Of a DNA stretch of 64,000 bases, positions 15,138 through 25,493 are shown in pieces (the first letter of the stretch is position 1; each line of letters begins with the position of its first letter). A program made the translations under genes and the position numbers. The notes below the pieces were generated by a model. It searched no databases and was not told where the DNA came from. It saw only the letters and a program-made list of their open reading frames with translations. This stretch comes from Micromonospora globbae. GTDB taxonomy: Bacteria > Actinomycetota > Actinomycetes > Mycobacteriales > Micromonosporaceae. The DNA lies in contig NZ_RAQQ01000007.1 of the NCBI RefSeq assembly GCF_003610785.1, positions 186,001 to 250,000 of the forward strand. Reading direction: 5' to 3'.

Positions 15138-15698
15138 TTGCTCACTGTCGGTGACCGCTTCCCCGAGTACGAACTCACCGCCTGCGTCTCGCTGGACGCG
15201 GAGAAGGCGTTCGAGACGATCACCCACAAGTCCCACGAGGGCAAGTGGCGGGTCGTCTTCTTCTGGCCGAAGGACTTCACGTTCATCTGCCCCACCGAGA
15301 TCGCCGAGTTCGGTCGCCTCAACGGCGAGTTCGCCGACCGGGACGCGCAGGTGCTCGGCGTCTCGGTGGACAACGAGTACGTCCACTACGCCTGGCGCAA
15401 GGACCACCCGGACCTGCGCGAGCTGCCCTTCCCGATGCTGAGCGACATCAAGCGCGAGCTGACCAGCGCCTGCGGCGTGCTCGGCGCCGACGGCGTCGCG
15501 CAGCGGGCGACCTTCATCGTCGACCCGGACAACGAGATCCAGTTCGCGATGGTGACCGCCGGCTCCGTGGGCCGCAACGTCTCCGAGGTGCTGCGGGTGC
15601 TCGACGCGCTCCAGACCGACGAGCTCTGCCCGTGCAACTGGAACAAGGGCGGCGCGACGCTCGACGCCACCGCGCTGCTGGCCGCGGCCGGAGCCTGA
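15138..15698 (+). CDS. ahpC: Alkyl hydroperoxide reductase AhpC (2-Cys peroxiredoxin)
   Basis: The 186-residue protein has the peroxidatic Cys51 in FTFICPTE and the C-terminal resolving Cys in DELCPCNWNKGG (Cys164/Cys166), as in actinobacterial AhpC. It reduces H2O2 and organic peroxides and is recharged by AhpD. The start is TTG, supported by the strong AAGGAGGA at 15127-15134. ahpD follows after one base, so the two form an operon ending at the hairpin 16244-16272. Confidence 0.96.
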   Translation: MLTVGDRFPEYELTACVSLDAEKAFETITHKSHEGKWRVVFFWPKDFTFICPTEIAEFGRLNGEFADRDAQVLGVSVDNEYVHYAWRKDHPDLRELPFPMLSDIKRELTSACGVLGADGVAQRATFIVDPDNEIQFAMVTAGSVGRNVSEVLRVLDALQTDELCPCNWNKGGATLDATALLAAAGA

Positions 15699-15699
15699 C

Positions 15700-16230
15700 G
15701 TGGGTCTCGACGCGATCAAGGCGGGACTGCCCGAGTACGCCAAGGACATCCGGCTCAACCTCGGCTCGACGATCGGCACCTCGACGCTCAAGCCCGAGCA
15801 GGCGTGGGGCACGGCCCTCGCCTGCGCGGTGGCGGCCCGCAACCCCGTGGTGCTCAGGGAGATCGCCGACGAGGCGGCCGGTCACCTGACCCCGGAGGCG
15901 GTCGAGGCGGCCAAGGGCGCGGCCACGATCATGGCGATGAACAACGTCTACTACCGGGCCAAGCACCTGATCGGCGACGAGGAGTACCAGTCGATCCCGG
16001 CCCGGCTGCGGATGCAGATCATCGCGCGCCCGGGTGTGGAGAAGGCCGACTTCGAGCTCTGGTGCCTCGCCGTCTCCGCCATCACGGGATGCGGCGTGTG
16101 CCTGGAGTCGCACGAGAAGACCCTCCGCGCGGCCGGCTTCAGCCGCGAGCAGGTCCACGAGGGGCTCCGCATCGCCGCCGTGGTGCACGCCGCCGCGGTC
16201 GCGCACGACGCCGAGGCCGCGCTGGCCTGA
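15700..16230 (+). CDS. ahpD: Alkylhydroperoxidase AhpD
   Basis: The 176-residue protein has the redox motif Cys131-Gly-Val-Cys134 with His138 (CGVCLESHEK), plus the family opening LDAIKAGLPEYAKDIRLNL. AhpD passes electrons from dihydrolipoyl systems to AhpC. The GTG start is one base after the ahpC stop, so the two are co-transcribed. Confidence 0.96.
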   Translation: MGLDAIKAGLPEYAKDIRLNLGSTIGTSTLKPEQAWGTALACAVAARNPVVLREIADEAAGHLTPEAVEAAKGAATIMAMNNVYYRAKHLIGDEEYQSIPARLRMQIIARPGVEKADFELWCLAVSAITGCGVCLESHEKTLRAAGFSREQVHEGLRIAAVVHAAAVAHDAEAALA

Positions 16231-16243
16231 GCGCCGCCCGCAG

Positions 16244-16272
16244 GGGGCCGGCCGGTCGCACCGGCCGGCCCC
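16244..16272 (+). terminator. Terminator of ahpC-ahpD
   Basis: GGGGCCGGCCGGT (16244-16256) and ACCGGCCGGCCCC (16260-16272) form a perfect 13-bp stem with a 3-base loop, followed by TCTTCGTCGT. Confidence 0.85.
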
Positions 16273-16369
16273 TCTTCGTCGTACGCGGGTGTAGCGATCT
16301 CGACACCGGGTAACACACCAGGCTGACAGGGCACCAACCCCGATCAGTCGAGTAGAGGAGTGAAACGCC

Positions 16370-16828
16370 ATGGAGCGGCTCGACCCTCGAACGACCCACG
16401 GGACGCCGGACCCGCTCGTGCACGGTGGCCAGGGCGCCTTCCTGGGCGACACGCCCGGCGGCACCTTCGACCCGTGGCGCTACCGGGACGACGCCGGGGT
16501 GACCGGCGTCGACCTGGTGGGCTACAAGGTCGAGGCGAACGACGGTGGCATCGGCAAGGTGGACCGGTCCAGCCACGAGGTGAACTCCAGTTACCTGGTG
16601 GTGGACACCGGTCCGTGGATCTTCGGCCGCAAGGTCATGATCCCGGCCGGCACCGTCAACCACGTCGACCACGACGAGCGGAAGGTCTACGTCGACCGGA
16701 GCAAGGACCAGATCAAGGCCGCGCCCGAGTTCGACGAGACGGCCGACCCCGACCCGGCCTACCGGGACAAGCTCGGTGGTTACTACACCGACACGTACTC
16801 GGCGATTCCTCCGGGTACGGCACGGTGA
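16370..16828 (+). CDS. PRC-barrel domain protein
   Basis: The 152-residue protein has a PRC-barrel core (VDLVGYKVEANDGGIGKVD, then SSYLVVDTGPWIFGRKVMI and AGTVNHVDHDERKVYVDRSK), followed by an acidic tail rich in Asp and Tyr. Such stand-alone barrels are common in actinobacteria and probably bind proteins or RNA in stress conditions. GAGGAG precedes the ATG. The upstream GGGTAA (about 16310) hints at a stress sigma factor promoter, but no convincing -35 is visible. Confidence 0.88.
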   Translation: MERLDPRTTHGTPDPLVHGGQGAFLGDTPGGTFDPWRYRDDAGVTGVDLVGYKVEANDGGIGKVDRSSHEVNSSYLVVDTGPWIFGRKVMIPAGTVNHVDHDERKVYVDRSKDQIKAAPEFDETADPDPAYRDKLGGYYTDTYSAIPPGTAR

Positions 16829-16874
16829 CGGTGGCTCCTGTTCGCCGGCCGGCGGGGCACGCCCCGCCGGCCGG

Positions 16875-16880
16875 TACCGT
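16875..16880 (+). promoter_or_regulatory. Putative leaderless -10 element (TACCGT)
   Basis: TACCGT fits TAnnnT and ends six bases before the GTG at 16887. It is the reason for choosing that start over the GTG at 16881. Confidence 0.5.
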
Positions 16881-16886
16881 GTGAGG

Positions 16887-17624
16887 GTGGACGCCACCGA
16901 GACGAGCCGGCACATCCCGTTCTCCACCATCTTCAACTTCCGCGACGTCGGCGGCCTGTCCGCCGGTGACGGCCGACAGGTACGACGGGGGCGGCTCTAC
17001 CGCTCCGACTCGCTGCACCGCATCGACGACACCGACCGGGCGGCGTTCACGTCGCTCGGGATCCGGACCGTGATCGACCTGCGCCGTCCGTACGAGGTGG
17101 AGCGCGACGGTCGCGTCCCCGACTTCCCCGGGCTCACCTGGCGCAACATCCACCCGGAGCACGCCGAGTGGTCGGAGCGGCCGTACCGGCCGGACGACGA
17201 CCTCGCCCGCTACCTCGCCGACCGGTACGCCGACCTGGCCCGCACCGGCACGGCCGGGCTGGCCGAGGCGATCGGCCTGATCGCCGACTCGGTCAACGCT
17301 CCCGTGGTCGTCCACTGCGTCGCCGGCAAGGACCGCACCGGCATCGTCTGCGGGCTCACCCTCGCACTGCTGGGCGTCTCCGACGACGACATCGCGGCCG
17401 ACTACGCCCTCAGCACCGAGGCGGCCGAACGCTTCACCGCGTGGTTCGCCTCGACCGGGCACGCGGCGAGCCCCGGTCTGCCGCCGCTCACCTGCCCGGC
17501 CGAGGCCATGACGCTCTTCCTCACCGAACTGCGCGAGGGGTACGGCTCGGTCGAGGGATACCTGCGCCACGCCGGCGTGACGGACGCCCAAGTCGACGCC
17601 CTGCGCGAACACCTGCTCGACTGA
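16887..17624 (+). CDS. Tyrosine/serine phosphatase (Y_phosphatase3 type)
   Basis: The 245-residue protein starts MDATETSRHIPFSTIFNFRD and has the PTP-loop HCVAGKDRTG with catalytic Cys144 and Arg150. The N-terminal FNFRDVGG motif marks the bacterial family related to MptpB of Mycobacterium tuberculosis, enzymes that act on phosphotyrosine, phosphoserine or phosphoinositides. It ends 61 bases before the convergent ilvE stop, with a shared terminator between. Confidence 0.92.
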   Translation: MDATETSRHIPFSTIFNFRDVGGLSAGDGRQVRRGRLYRSDSLHRIDDTDRAAFTSLGIRTVIDLRRPYEVERDGRVPDFPGLTWRNIHPEHAEWSERPYRPDDDLARYLADRYADLARTGTAGLAEAIGLIADSVNAPVVVHCVAGKDRTGIVCGLTLALLGVSDDDIAADYALSTEAAERFTAWFASTGHAASPGLPPLTCPAEAMTLFLTELREGYGSVEGYLRHAGVTDAQVDALREHLLD

Positions 17625-17651
17625 GCCGGCCCGGCGCAGAGCCGACACGGG

Positions 17652-17681
17652 CAGGGCCCCTCCCGCGAGGGAGGGGCCCTG
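17652..17681. terminator. Bidirectional terminator between phosphatase and ilvE
   Basis: CAGGGCCCCTCCC (17652-17664) pairs perfectly with 17669-17681 around a GCGA (GNRA) tetraloop. It separates two convergent genes. Confidence 0.85.
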
Positions 17682-17684
17682 TCG

Positions 17685-18782
17685 TCACAGCACCCGGGTG
17701 ACCCAGCCGTACGGGTCCGGGGCGTCGCCGCGCTGGATGTCGACCAGCCGCTGGCGCAACGCCATGGTGACCGCCCCCGGCTCGCCACCGCCGACGAGGA
17801 ACTCCCCGTCGGGGAACTTGACCTCGCCGATCGGGGTGATGACGGCGGCGGTGCCGCAGGCGAACACCTCCCGCAGCCGCCCGCTGGCCGCGTCCGCCTG
17901 CCACTCGGCGAAGGAGACGGGCCGCTCCTCCACCCGGTGCCCGGCCGCGGCGGCCAGCGTGAGGACCGACTCCCGGGTGATGCCGGGCAGGATCGTGCCG
18001 GTCAGCGGCGGCGTCACCAGCGTGCCGTCGTCGTAGACGAAGAAGACGTTCATGCCGCCCAGTTCGTCGACGAACCGCCGCTCCACCGCGTCGAGGAAGA
18101 CGACCTGGTCGCAGCCGTGCTCGATGGCCTCCGCCTGGGCGACCAGCGAGGCGGCGTAGTTCCCGCCGCACTTCGCGGCGCCCGTGCCGCCGGGGGCCGC
18201 ACGGGTGTAGTCCGGGGAGACCCAGACCGTCACCGGCTTCACCCCGCCGCTGAAGTACGCGCCGACGGGCGAGGCGATGACCGTGTAGAGGTACTCGTTG
18301 GCGGGCCGGACCCCGAGGAAGACCTCGCTGGCGAACATGAACGGTCGCAGGTAGAGGCTGCCGTCCGTGTCGGTGGGGATCCACTCCCGGTCGATCTCGA
18401 TGATGCGGCGCAGCGAGTCGACGAACGCCTGCGGCGGCAACGCCGGCATCGCCATCCGCTGCGCCGAGGCGACGAAGCGGGCCGCGTTCGCCTCGGGACG
18501 GAACAGGGTCACCCCGCCGTCGGCGGTGCGGTAGGCCTTCAACCCCTCGAAGATCTCCTGCGCGTAGTGCAGGACGGCGGCCGCCGGATCCATGGGGATG
18601 GGCGCGCGCGCCTCGACGCGGGCGTCGTACCAGCCCTTGGCGTCGGCGTACCGGATGGTGACCATGTGGTCGGTGAAGATGCGGCCGAAACCCGGATTGG
18701 TCAGCAGCGCGGCCCGGTCCGCGGCGGATACCGGCGCGGGATTCGGACGGATCTCGAAGTCGAGCTTGTCACCACCGCTCAT
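17685..18782 (-). CDS. ilvE: Branched-chain amino acid aminotransferase
   Basis: The 365-residue class IV PLP enzyme has the fold signature from [14 protein letters not shown], and the PLP lysine region [14 protein letters not shown]. It also has the phosphate-binding [12 protein letters not shown], typical of IlvE. It catalyses the last step to Leu, Ile and Val. The ATG at 18782 has GGGAGGT upstream. It fits the surrounding cimA, leuB, ilvBNC and ilvD genes. A palindrome at 18851-18876 lies in its probable promoter. Confidence 0.95.
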   Translation of the reverse strand: MSGGDKLDFEIRPNPAPVSAADRAALLTNPGFGRIFTDHMVTIRYADAKGWYDARVEARAPIPMDPAAAVLHYAQEIFEGLKAYRTADGGVTLFRPEANAARFVASAQRMAMPALPPQAFVDSLRRIIEIDREWIPTDTDGSLYLRPFMFASEVFLGVRPANEYLYTVIASPVGAYFSGGVKPVTVWVSPDYTRAAPGGTGAAKCGGNYAASLVAQAEAIEHGCDQVVFLDAVERRFVDELGGMNVFFVYDDGTLVTPPLTGTILPGITRESVLTLAAAAGHRVEERPVSFAEWQADAASGRLREVFACGTAAVITPIGEVKFPDGEFLVGGGEPGAVTMALRQRLVDIQRGDAPDPYGWVTRVL

Positions 18783-18850
18783 CGCGCTGACCTCCCTGCC
18801 GGACAACGGCACGCCGGACGGGCATGCCGACTCATTGGTGCTCAGAAACT

Positions 18851-18876
18851 TACCCCGAACGCTCGTTCAGCGGGTA
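18851..18876. promoter_or_regulatory. Extended imperfect palindrome upstream of ilvE (candidate operator)
   Basis: Inner arms GAACG/CGTTC (18857-18861, 18864-18868) and outer arms TACCC/GGGTA (18851-18855, 18872-18876) form a 26-base dyad 69-94 bases upstream of the ilvE start. A regulator site is plausible; which protein binds is unknown. Confidence 0.4.
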
Positions 18877-18933
18877 GCGCCGCCCGGCCCGTGAAGCGGT
18901 GCCGAACGGAGGGTGACGGCCGCCCGGGTCGGG

Positions 18934-18957
18934 CCGGCCGTCGCCGGCGACGGCCGG
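18934..18957 (-). terminator. Perfect 24-bp palindrome downstream of leuB
   Basis: CCGGCCGTCGCC and its exact complement meet without a spacer at 18945/18946. It lies 44 bases past the leuB stop and probably terminates it. Confidence 0.6.
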
Positions 18958-19000
18958 AGACATCCGCACCGTCGTGCGGTGACGCGCGAGGCGTCCGGGC

Positions 19001-20032
19001 TCAGCCCGCCGCGTGGCTCGCGAGCCGGTCGCCCACCTCGGCCGTGCGCAGCGGTACGCCCGGTACCCGGTTCGCCAGCTCGTGGGCCACCGCCGCGGTG
19101 ACCCGGGCCGCGGCGTCGGCGTGGCCGAGCTGGTCGAGCAGCAGCGCGGCGGACAGCACGGCGGCGACCGGGTCCGCGACGCCCTGGCCGGCGATGTCCG
19201 GCGCCGAGCCGTGCACCGGCTCGAACATCGAGGGGTACGTCCCCTCGGGGTTGATGCAGCCGCTGGCGGCCAGCCCGATGCCACCGGTGACCGCGGCGGC
19301 GATGTCGGTGAGGATGTCACCGAAGAGGTTGTCGGTGACCACCACGTCGTAGCGCTGCGGCTGGGTGACGAGGAACATCGCGGCGGCGTCGACATGCTGG
19401 TACTCGGTGGCCACGTCGGGGTGCTCGGCGGCGACGGCCTCGAAGGTGCGCGACCAGAGCGAGCCGGCGTGGGTGAGGACGTTGGTCTTGTGCACGAGGG
19501 TCACCTTGCGCCGCTCGCGGCGGGCCGCCCGGGCGAACGCGTCGCGGACCACCCGCTCGACCCCGTGCCGGGTGTTCAGGCTCTCCTCGGTGGCGACCTC
19601 GGCGGGGGTGTCCCGGTGCAGCGTGCCGCCGGCGCCGGCGTAGAGCCCCTCGGTGCCCTCACGCACCACGACGAGGTCGACCTCGCCGGGCTTGACGCTG
19701 GCCAGCGGGCCGGGCACACCCGGCCACAGCCGGGACGGGCGGAGGTTCACGTACTGGTCGAACGCGAACCGCAGCTTGAGCAGCAGGCCACGCTCCAGCA
19801 CGCCGGGCGGCACGCTGGGGTCGCCGACCGCGCCGAGCAGGATCGCGTCGTGCCCGGCCAGCTCGGCCAGGACGGAGTCCGGCAGCACCTCTCCGGTACG
19901 GTGCCAGCGGGCGGCGCCGAGGTCGTACTCGGTCGCTTGCACACCGGGGAGCACCGCGTCGAGGACCTTGCGCGCCTCCGCGACCACCTCGGGACCGATA
20001 CCGTCCCCGGCCACCACCGCGATCCGTGCCAC
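19001..20032 (-). CDS. leuB: 3-Isopropylmalate dehydrogenase
   Basis: The 343-residue protein has the beta-decarboxylating dehydrogenase motifs [31 protein letters not shown] and [13 protein letters not shown]. It also has the metal-site [18 protein letters not shown] and the NAD-binding [12 protein letters not shown]. It oxidises 3-isopropylmalate in leucine synthesis. The GTG at 20032 (start [11 protein letters not shown]) is chosen because GAGGAG lies seven bases upstream; sequence further upstream is not conserved. Confidence 0.95.
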   Translation of the reverse strand: MARIAVVAGDGIGPEVVAEARKVLDAVLPGVQATEYDLGAARWHRTGEVLPDSVLAELAGHDAILLGAVGDPSVPPGVLERGLLLKLRFAFDQYVNLRPSRLWPGVPGPLASVKPGEVDLVVVREGTEGLYAGAGGTLHRDTPAEVATEESLNTRHGVERVVRDAFARAARRERRKVTLVHKTNVLTHAGSLWSRTFEAVAAEHPDVATEYQHVDAAAMFLVTQPQRYDVVVTDNLFGDILTDIAAAVTGGIGLAASGCINPEGTYPSMFEPVHGSAPDIAGQGVADPVAAVLSAALLLDQLGHADAAARVTAAVAHELANRVPGVPLRTAEVGDRLASHAAG

Positions 20033-20257
20033 CCCTGCGCTCCTCTGCTCGCCCGTTCGGCGACCACGGTACGCCGCCGTCCCGCCTCCCGGTACGCGGT
20101 GCCCATATTCTGGGATGCGGACGGCACACAGGAGTCTCCCAGGTTCGTCCCATGTACCAGTCATGTTGGCTGCCTAGCCTGAGGCCGAGCGGGTCAACGG
20201 GGGCCCGCACCGGGCGGTCGCCACGGCAGGACCGCCACTCGCGAGGGGGCGATCGCC

Positions 20258-21103
20258 ATGCGCATCGACGAGCAGCCGCGCACCCGCTGGCCCGATCCGG
20301 CCACCTTCCGGCACCGGCGACCGGATCTGCGGCTCGGAAGCTCCGCCCACCGACTCGACCGGTCCGGCGGCGTCGGCGCCGACCGGCTCGCGGTGCAGCA
20401 CACCGTCCGGACCGGCACGGCCGAGTACACGTTGCTGCTCAACGCGCCCGCCTGGCTGGGCCGCCGCGGTGTCGGCGAGGCGCTGCGGGACGCGGTGGCC
20501 GAACTACGGGCCATCGACCTCACGTACGGCCCGAACCGACCCGAGAGCCTCGTCTCCCGACTGCGCCGGGGCGAGATCAGCCCCGAGTCGTACGCCCCGC
20601 TGGCCGACCTGGTGGACCGGTGCGCCGCCATGCGCGCCGCCACCGACGGCTGGTTCGACGCCTGGGCGGTGCCCGGCGGCTTCGATCCCGGCGGCCTGCT
20701 CGGCGGCTGGGCCGTGGAGCGGGCCGCGGCGCGCCTGCGCGCCAACGGCGTGTACGACTACGCCGTGGTGACCGGCGCCGACCTGGTGGTACGCGGCCAC
20801 GCGCCGCACGGCGGGCCGTGGCGGGTCGCCGTGCATCATCCCGTCGAACGCGACCGGCCGCCGCTCGTGCTGGAGATGACCGCCGGCGCGGTCGGCACGT
20901 CCGGCGTCACCGGCCGCCAGGGGCACGTCATCGACCCGCACACCGGCGAACCCGCCGACCAGTTGGTGGCCGCCACCGTGGTGGGCCCGGACCTCGCGGT
21001 GGCCGACGCCTACGCGACGGCGCTCTACGCCGCGGGCCCGACCGGGCTCGCCTGGTTCCGCGGTCGCTCGGAGTATCGCGCGCTCTTCGCCCACCGCCGC
21101 TGA
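20258..21103 (+). CDS. ApbE-family FAD:protein FMN transferase
   Basis: The 281-residue protein matches ApbE: LTYGPNRPESLVSRLRRG, the DPGGLLGGWAVERA substrate and FAD region (usual DPSGLVKGWAV), GHVIDPHTGEPA and the metal-site DAYATALYAAG. ApbE enzymes attach FMN to a Thr of redox proteins. No signal peptide is seen, so it is probably cytoplasmic, unlike many exported homologues. A GAGGGGG ribosome binding site precedes the ATG. No target flavoprotein is nearby. Confidence 0.9.
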   Translation: MRIDEQPRTRWPDPATFRHRRPDLRLGSSAHRLDRSGGVGADRLAVQHTVRTGTAEYTLLLNAPAWLGRRGVGEALRDAVAELRAIDLTYGPNRPESLVSRLRRGEISPESYAPLADLVDRCAAMRAATDGWFDAWAVPGGFDPGGLLGGWAVERAAARLRANGVYDYAVVTGADLVVRGHAPHGGPWRVAVHHPVERDRPPLVLEMTAGAVGTSGVTGRQGHVIDPHTGEPADQLVAATVVGPDLAVADAYATALYAAGPTGLAWFRGRSEYRALFAHRR

Positions 21104-21131
21104 CCTGACACCGGACCCGGTCGGCGATCGA

Positions 21132-21161
21132 CCCCCACGCCCGCGGCAACGGCCGTGGGGG
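21132..21161 (+). terminator. Hairpin downstream of the apbE-like gene
   Basis: CCCCCACG (21132-21139) pairs with CGTGGGGG (21154-21161) around a 14-base loop. The rest of the 303-base gap to 21406 shows no gene. Confidence 0.6.
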
Positions 21162-21406
21162 CCGGTCAGCGACGAGTGCGCGTGGCTTGCGCATTCGAGG
21201 GGTGCGGGCCGGTCGGGCCGAGCGTCGGCCACGCCACCCGAAGACGGGCCGACGGTGCGGACTCGGCCGGTGACCGCACCGGTACGCTAGCGAATCGACG
21301 CAACTCGAGGCAAGAGTCTCCACACCGGACCGTCCTCTTGCGCGCGTGGCTGGCCTGCGGCGGGGCAGTTTCGACATGGTGAACGTTGGATGGCACGCTG
21401 TCCGCC

Positions 21407-21763
21407 GTGAGTTTCGATCTGAGCGTGTGGGCCCTGGCGGACGGGGCGACGCCCGAGGACGTACGAGCGGCGGTGCAGCGGTGCCGGCAGGGAGTGCACG
21501 CCGACCGCCGACCCGATCCACGCGTGGTCGCCTTCTACCGCGCGATCACGGCCACCTATCCCGACCGACCGGCGGGGGCGGACACCCCGTGGGAGGTCGC
21601 CCCGCTGCACGCGGCCGGTGACCACGTCGAGATGAACCTGGATCCGGCCTGCGAGGACCAGGTGCTGCTGGACATCGAGCGGCTCGCCGGGGAGCACGGG
21701 CTCATGCTCTACGACGCACAGGATGGCTCGGTCTATCCGCCGCCCGCCCGCCTGCCCGGCTGA
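21407..21763 (+). CDS. Small conserved protein of unknown function (MSFDLSVW type)
   Basis: The 118-residue soluble protein begins MSFDLSVWALADGATPED and ends with a strand GLMLYDAQDGSVYPP. This start and end pattern is seen in a family of small bacterial proteins without a firm function. The GTG at 21407 has CACGCT seven bases upstream; a TTG at 21386 in the same frame is less likely. Acidic, with no membrane segment. Function unknown. Confidence 0.65.
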   Translation: MSFDLSVWALADGATPEDVRAAVQRCRQGVHADRRPDPRVVAFYRAITATYPDRPAGADTPWEVAPLHAAGDHVEMNLDPACEDQVLLDIERLAGEHGLMLYDAQDGSVYPPPARLPG

Positions 21764-21795
21764 CTCACGCCACCCGAACGGCCCCCCGTACGCCG

Positions 21796-21825
21796 GAGGG
21801 CCCGGCGGATCCCCGCCGGGCCCTC
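21796..21825. terminator. Bidirectional terminator between the small protein gene and serA
   Basis: GAGGGCCCGGCGG (21796-21808) pairs perfectly with 21813-21825 around an ATCC loop, between convergent genes. Confidence 0.85.
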
Positions 21826-21842
21826 GTCGTGCTGCCCTCGAC

Positions 21843-23441
21843 TCACTCGTCGCGCAGGTCCGCGGCGCTGGCCGCGGTCGCGCCGATCGAGTCGGCCGCC
21901 GAGGTGAGCAGGTCGGCGCCGAGCGCCTGGTCGACGGTGAGCGTCATGAGCGTCTCGCCGCCCGCCTCGCGGCGAGCCACCTGCATGGCGGCGATGTTGA
22001 TGCCGGCCTCGCCGAGCAGCGTGCCGACGGTGCCGACCACGCCGGGCCGGTCGGCGTAGCGCAGGAAGAGCAGGATGCCCTCCGCGCCGATCTCCACGTC
22101 GAAACCGTCCACCTCGGTCAGCTTGATGACGTCCCGGGTGCCCGTGCTGGTCACCGTGCCGGAGACGCTGACCGTGCGGCCGTCGGGCAGGGCGCCGCGG
22201 ACGGTGACCAGGTTGGCGTGCTCGACCGTCTCGGCGAAGGTCGCCAGGGTCACCTCGACGCCGCGCTCGGAAGCCAGGTGCGGCGCGTTGACGTAGGTGA
22301 CCTGCTCCTCGACCACCGAGCTGAAGAGGCCCTTGGTGGCGGCGAGCTTGAGCACCGACACGTCGTGGTTGACGATCTCCCCGCGTACCTCGACGGTCAC
22401 GCTGGCGGCGACCCCGCCGGCCACCGCCGTGAAGGCGCGCCCGAGCTTCTCGGCCAGCGGCAGCAGCGGCCGCACGTCCTCGGCGACCACCCCGCCGGCC
22501 TGCACGTTGACGGCGTCGGGCACGAACTCGCCCTGCAGCGCGAGCTTCACGCTCTTGGCCACGGCCAGACCGGCCTTGTCCTGCGCCTCGTGGGTGGAGG
22601 CGCCCAGGTGCGGGGTGGCCACCACGTTGTCGAACGCGAACAGCGGCGAGGAGGTGCACGGCTCCTTGGCGTAGACGTCCACGCCGGCGCCGGCGACCCG
22701 ACCCTCCGCGATGGCGTCGGCGAGGGCCTGCTCGTCCACGAGGCCACCGCGCGCCGCGTTCACGATGCGCACGCCCGGCTTGACGATGGCCAGCTCCTTC
22801 TCACCGATCAGGCCGACCGTCTCGGGGGTCTTCGGCAGGTGGATCGAGATGAAGTCGCTCTCCCGCAGCAGCTCCTCGAGGCCGACCAGGCGGACGCCGA
22901 GCTGGGCGGCGCGCGCCGGCTGGATGTACGGGTCGTACGCGATCAGCCGGGTGCCGAAGGCCGCGATCCGCTGGGCGAAGAGGACGCCGATGCGGCCGAG
23001 GCCGACCACGCCGACGGTCTTGCCCTGGATCTCCACGCCGGTGTACTTGGACCGCTTCCACTCCCCCGCCTTCAGGGCGGCGCTGGCGCTGGCGGTGTTG
23101 CGGGCCACCGCGAGCAGCAGCGCGACGGCCTGCTCGGCCGCGGAGACGATGTTGGAGGTGGGGGCGTTGACGACCATGACGCCCCGCGCGGTGGCGGCCG
23201 GCACCTCGACGTTGTCCAGACCCACGCCGGCACGGGCGACGACCTTGAGCCGGGGCGCGGCGGCGATGGCCTCGGCGTCGATCTGGGTGGCGCTGCGGAC
23301 GATGACGGCGTCCGCCTCGGCGAGGGCGGAGAGCAGCGCGGGGCGGTCGGTGCCGTCGACGTGGCGGACGTCGAAGTCGTGCGCGAGCACCTCGATGGCG
23401 GCGGGGGCGAGTTCCTCGGCGATCAGTACGACAGGATTCAT
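21843..23441 (-). CDS. serA: D-3-phosphoglycerate dehydrogenase
   Basis: The 532-residue protein has a substrate and NAD-binding core (VVARAGVGLDNVEV, GVVGLGRIGVLFAQR, NAARGGLVDE, TPHLGASTHEAQ), an intervening ASB domain and a C-terminal ACT domain (RPGVVGTVGTLLGEAGINIA). This is the long actinobacterial type, where serine feeds back through the extra domains. GAGGACC precedes the ATG. It opens the serine pathway and is commonly found beside ilvC and leuB in this group. Confidence 0.95.
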   Translation of the reverse strand: MNPVVLIAEELAPAAIEVLAHDFDVRHVDGTDRPALLSALAEADAVIVRSATQIDAEAIAAAPRLKVVARAGVGLDNVEVPAATARGVMVVNAPTSNIVSAAEQAVALLLAVARNTASASAALKAGEWKRSKYTGVEIQGKTVGVVGLGRIGVLFAQRIAAFGTRLIAYDPYIQPARAAQLGVRLVGLEELLRESDFISIHLPKTPETVGLIGEKELAIVKPGVRIVNAARGGLVDEQALADAIAEGRVAGAGVDVYAKEPCTSSPLFAFDNVVATPHLGASTHEAQDKAGLAVAKSVKLALQGEFVPDAVNVQAGGVVAEDVRPLLPLAEKLGRAFTAVAGGVAASVTVEVRGEIVNHDVSVLKLAATKGLFSSVVEEQVTYVNAPHLASERGVEVTLATFAETVEHANLVTVRGALPDGRTVSVSGTVTSTGTRDVIKLTEVDGFDVEIGAEGILLFLRYADRPGVVGTVGTLLGEAGINIAAMQVARREAGGETLMTLTVDQALGADLLTSAADSIGATAASAADLRDE

Positions 23442-23726
23442 CGGTCCTCGTAGCTGTAGTCGAAAGCGGTCGGCCGGGCTGTCGGACGCCGCACTGCGCC
23501 CTGCGCCGAACCGGCTCATGGCCGTCAGGTGCCGGCTACGCACCTATCGCGATCGTAGGGGTCGGGCTGGCCGGCGTGTCCCGGTCCGCGGGGTGAGTGG
23601 CCTCACACGTGTTCCTCCGCCGGCCATCCGGCGTTCCGCCACCGCTCACGGGCGCGCGACCAGGGGCGCGCGCGTGACCGACCAGCGGAAACGGCGGATC
23701 GTCGCCGGGCGCCGCTCGTGCTGAGC

Positions 23727-23767
23727 GGCCCCAGCCCGGCGCCGGGGAGAGCGCCGGGGCCGGGGCC
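23727..23767 (-). terminator. Hairpin terminator of the ilvBNC operon
   Basis: A long stem (23727-23742 with 23751-23767, one mismatch and one bulge) lies 45 bases past the ilvC stop. The remainder of the 370-base gap between ilvC and serA (23442-23811) contains no gene that I can support. Confidence 0.65.
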
Positions 23768-23811
23768 GCCGGTGCCGCCCGGGCGTACGCGACGGGCGGC
23801 TCCCGAAGAGC

Positions 23812-25441
<1,630 letters not shown>

Positions 25442-25493
25442 GGCAGTGCCTTCCTCGTCGTGCTCTCACGGCCGTTGCCGGGTCCGGTCATGG

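Noticed and set aside
16290..16330. Stress sigma factor promoter before the PRC-barrel gene
   Set aside because: GGGTAA is present, but no GTTT-type -35 at the right distance could be found, so I did not list it as a feature.
19001..20257. Attenuator or leader peptide for leuB
   Set aside because: No short frame rich in Leu, Val or Ile and no terminator with a U-tract lies between 20033 and 20257.
21386..21406. TTG start for the small protein at 21407
   Set aside because: The seven extra residues are not characteristic, no ribosome binding site is visible, and the GTG at 21407 has a leaderless-type hexamer at seven bases.
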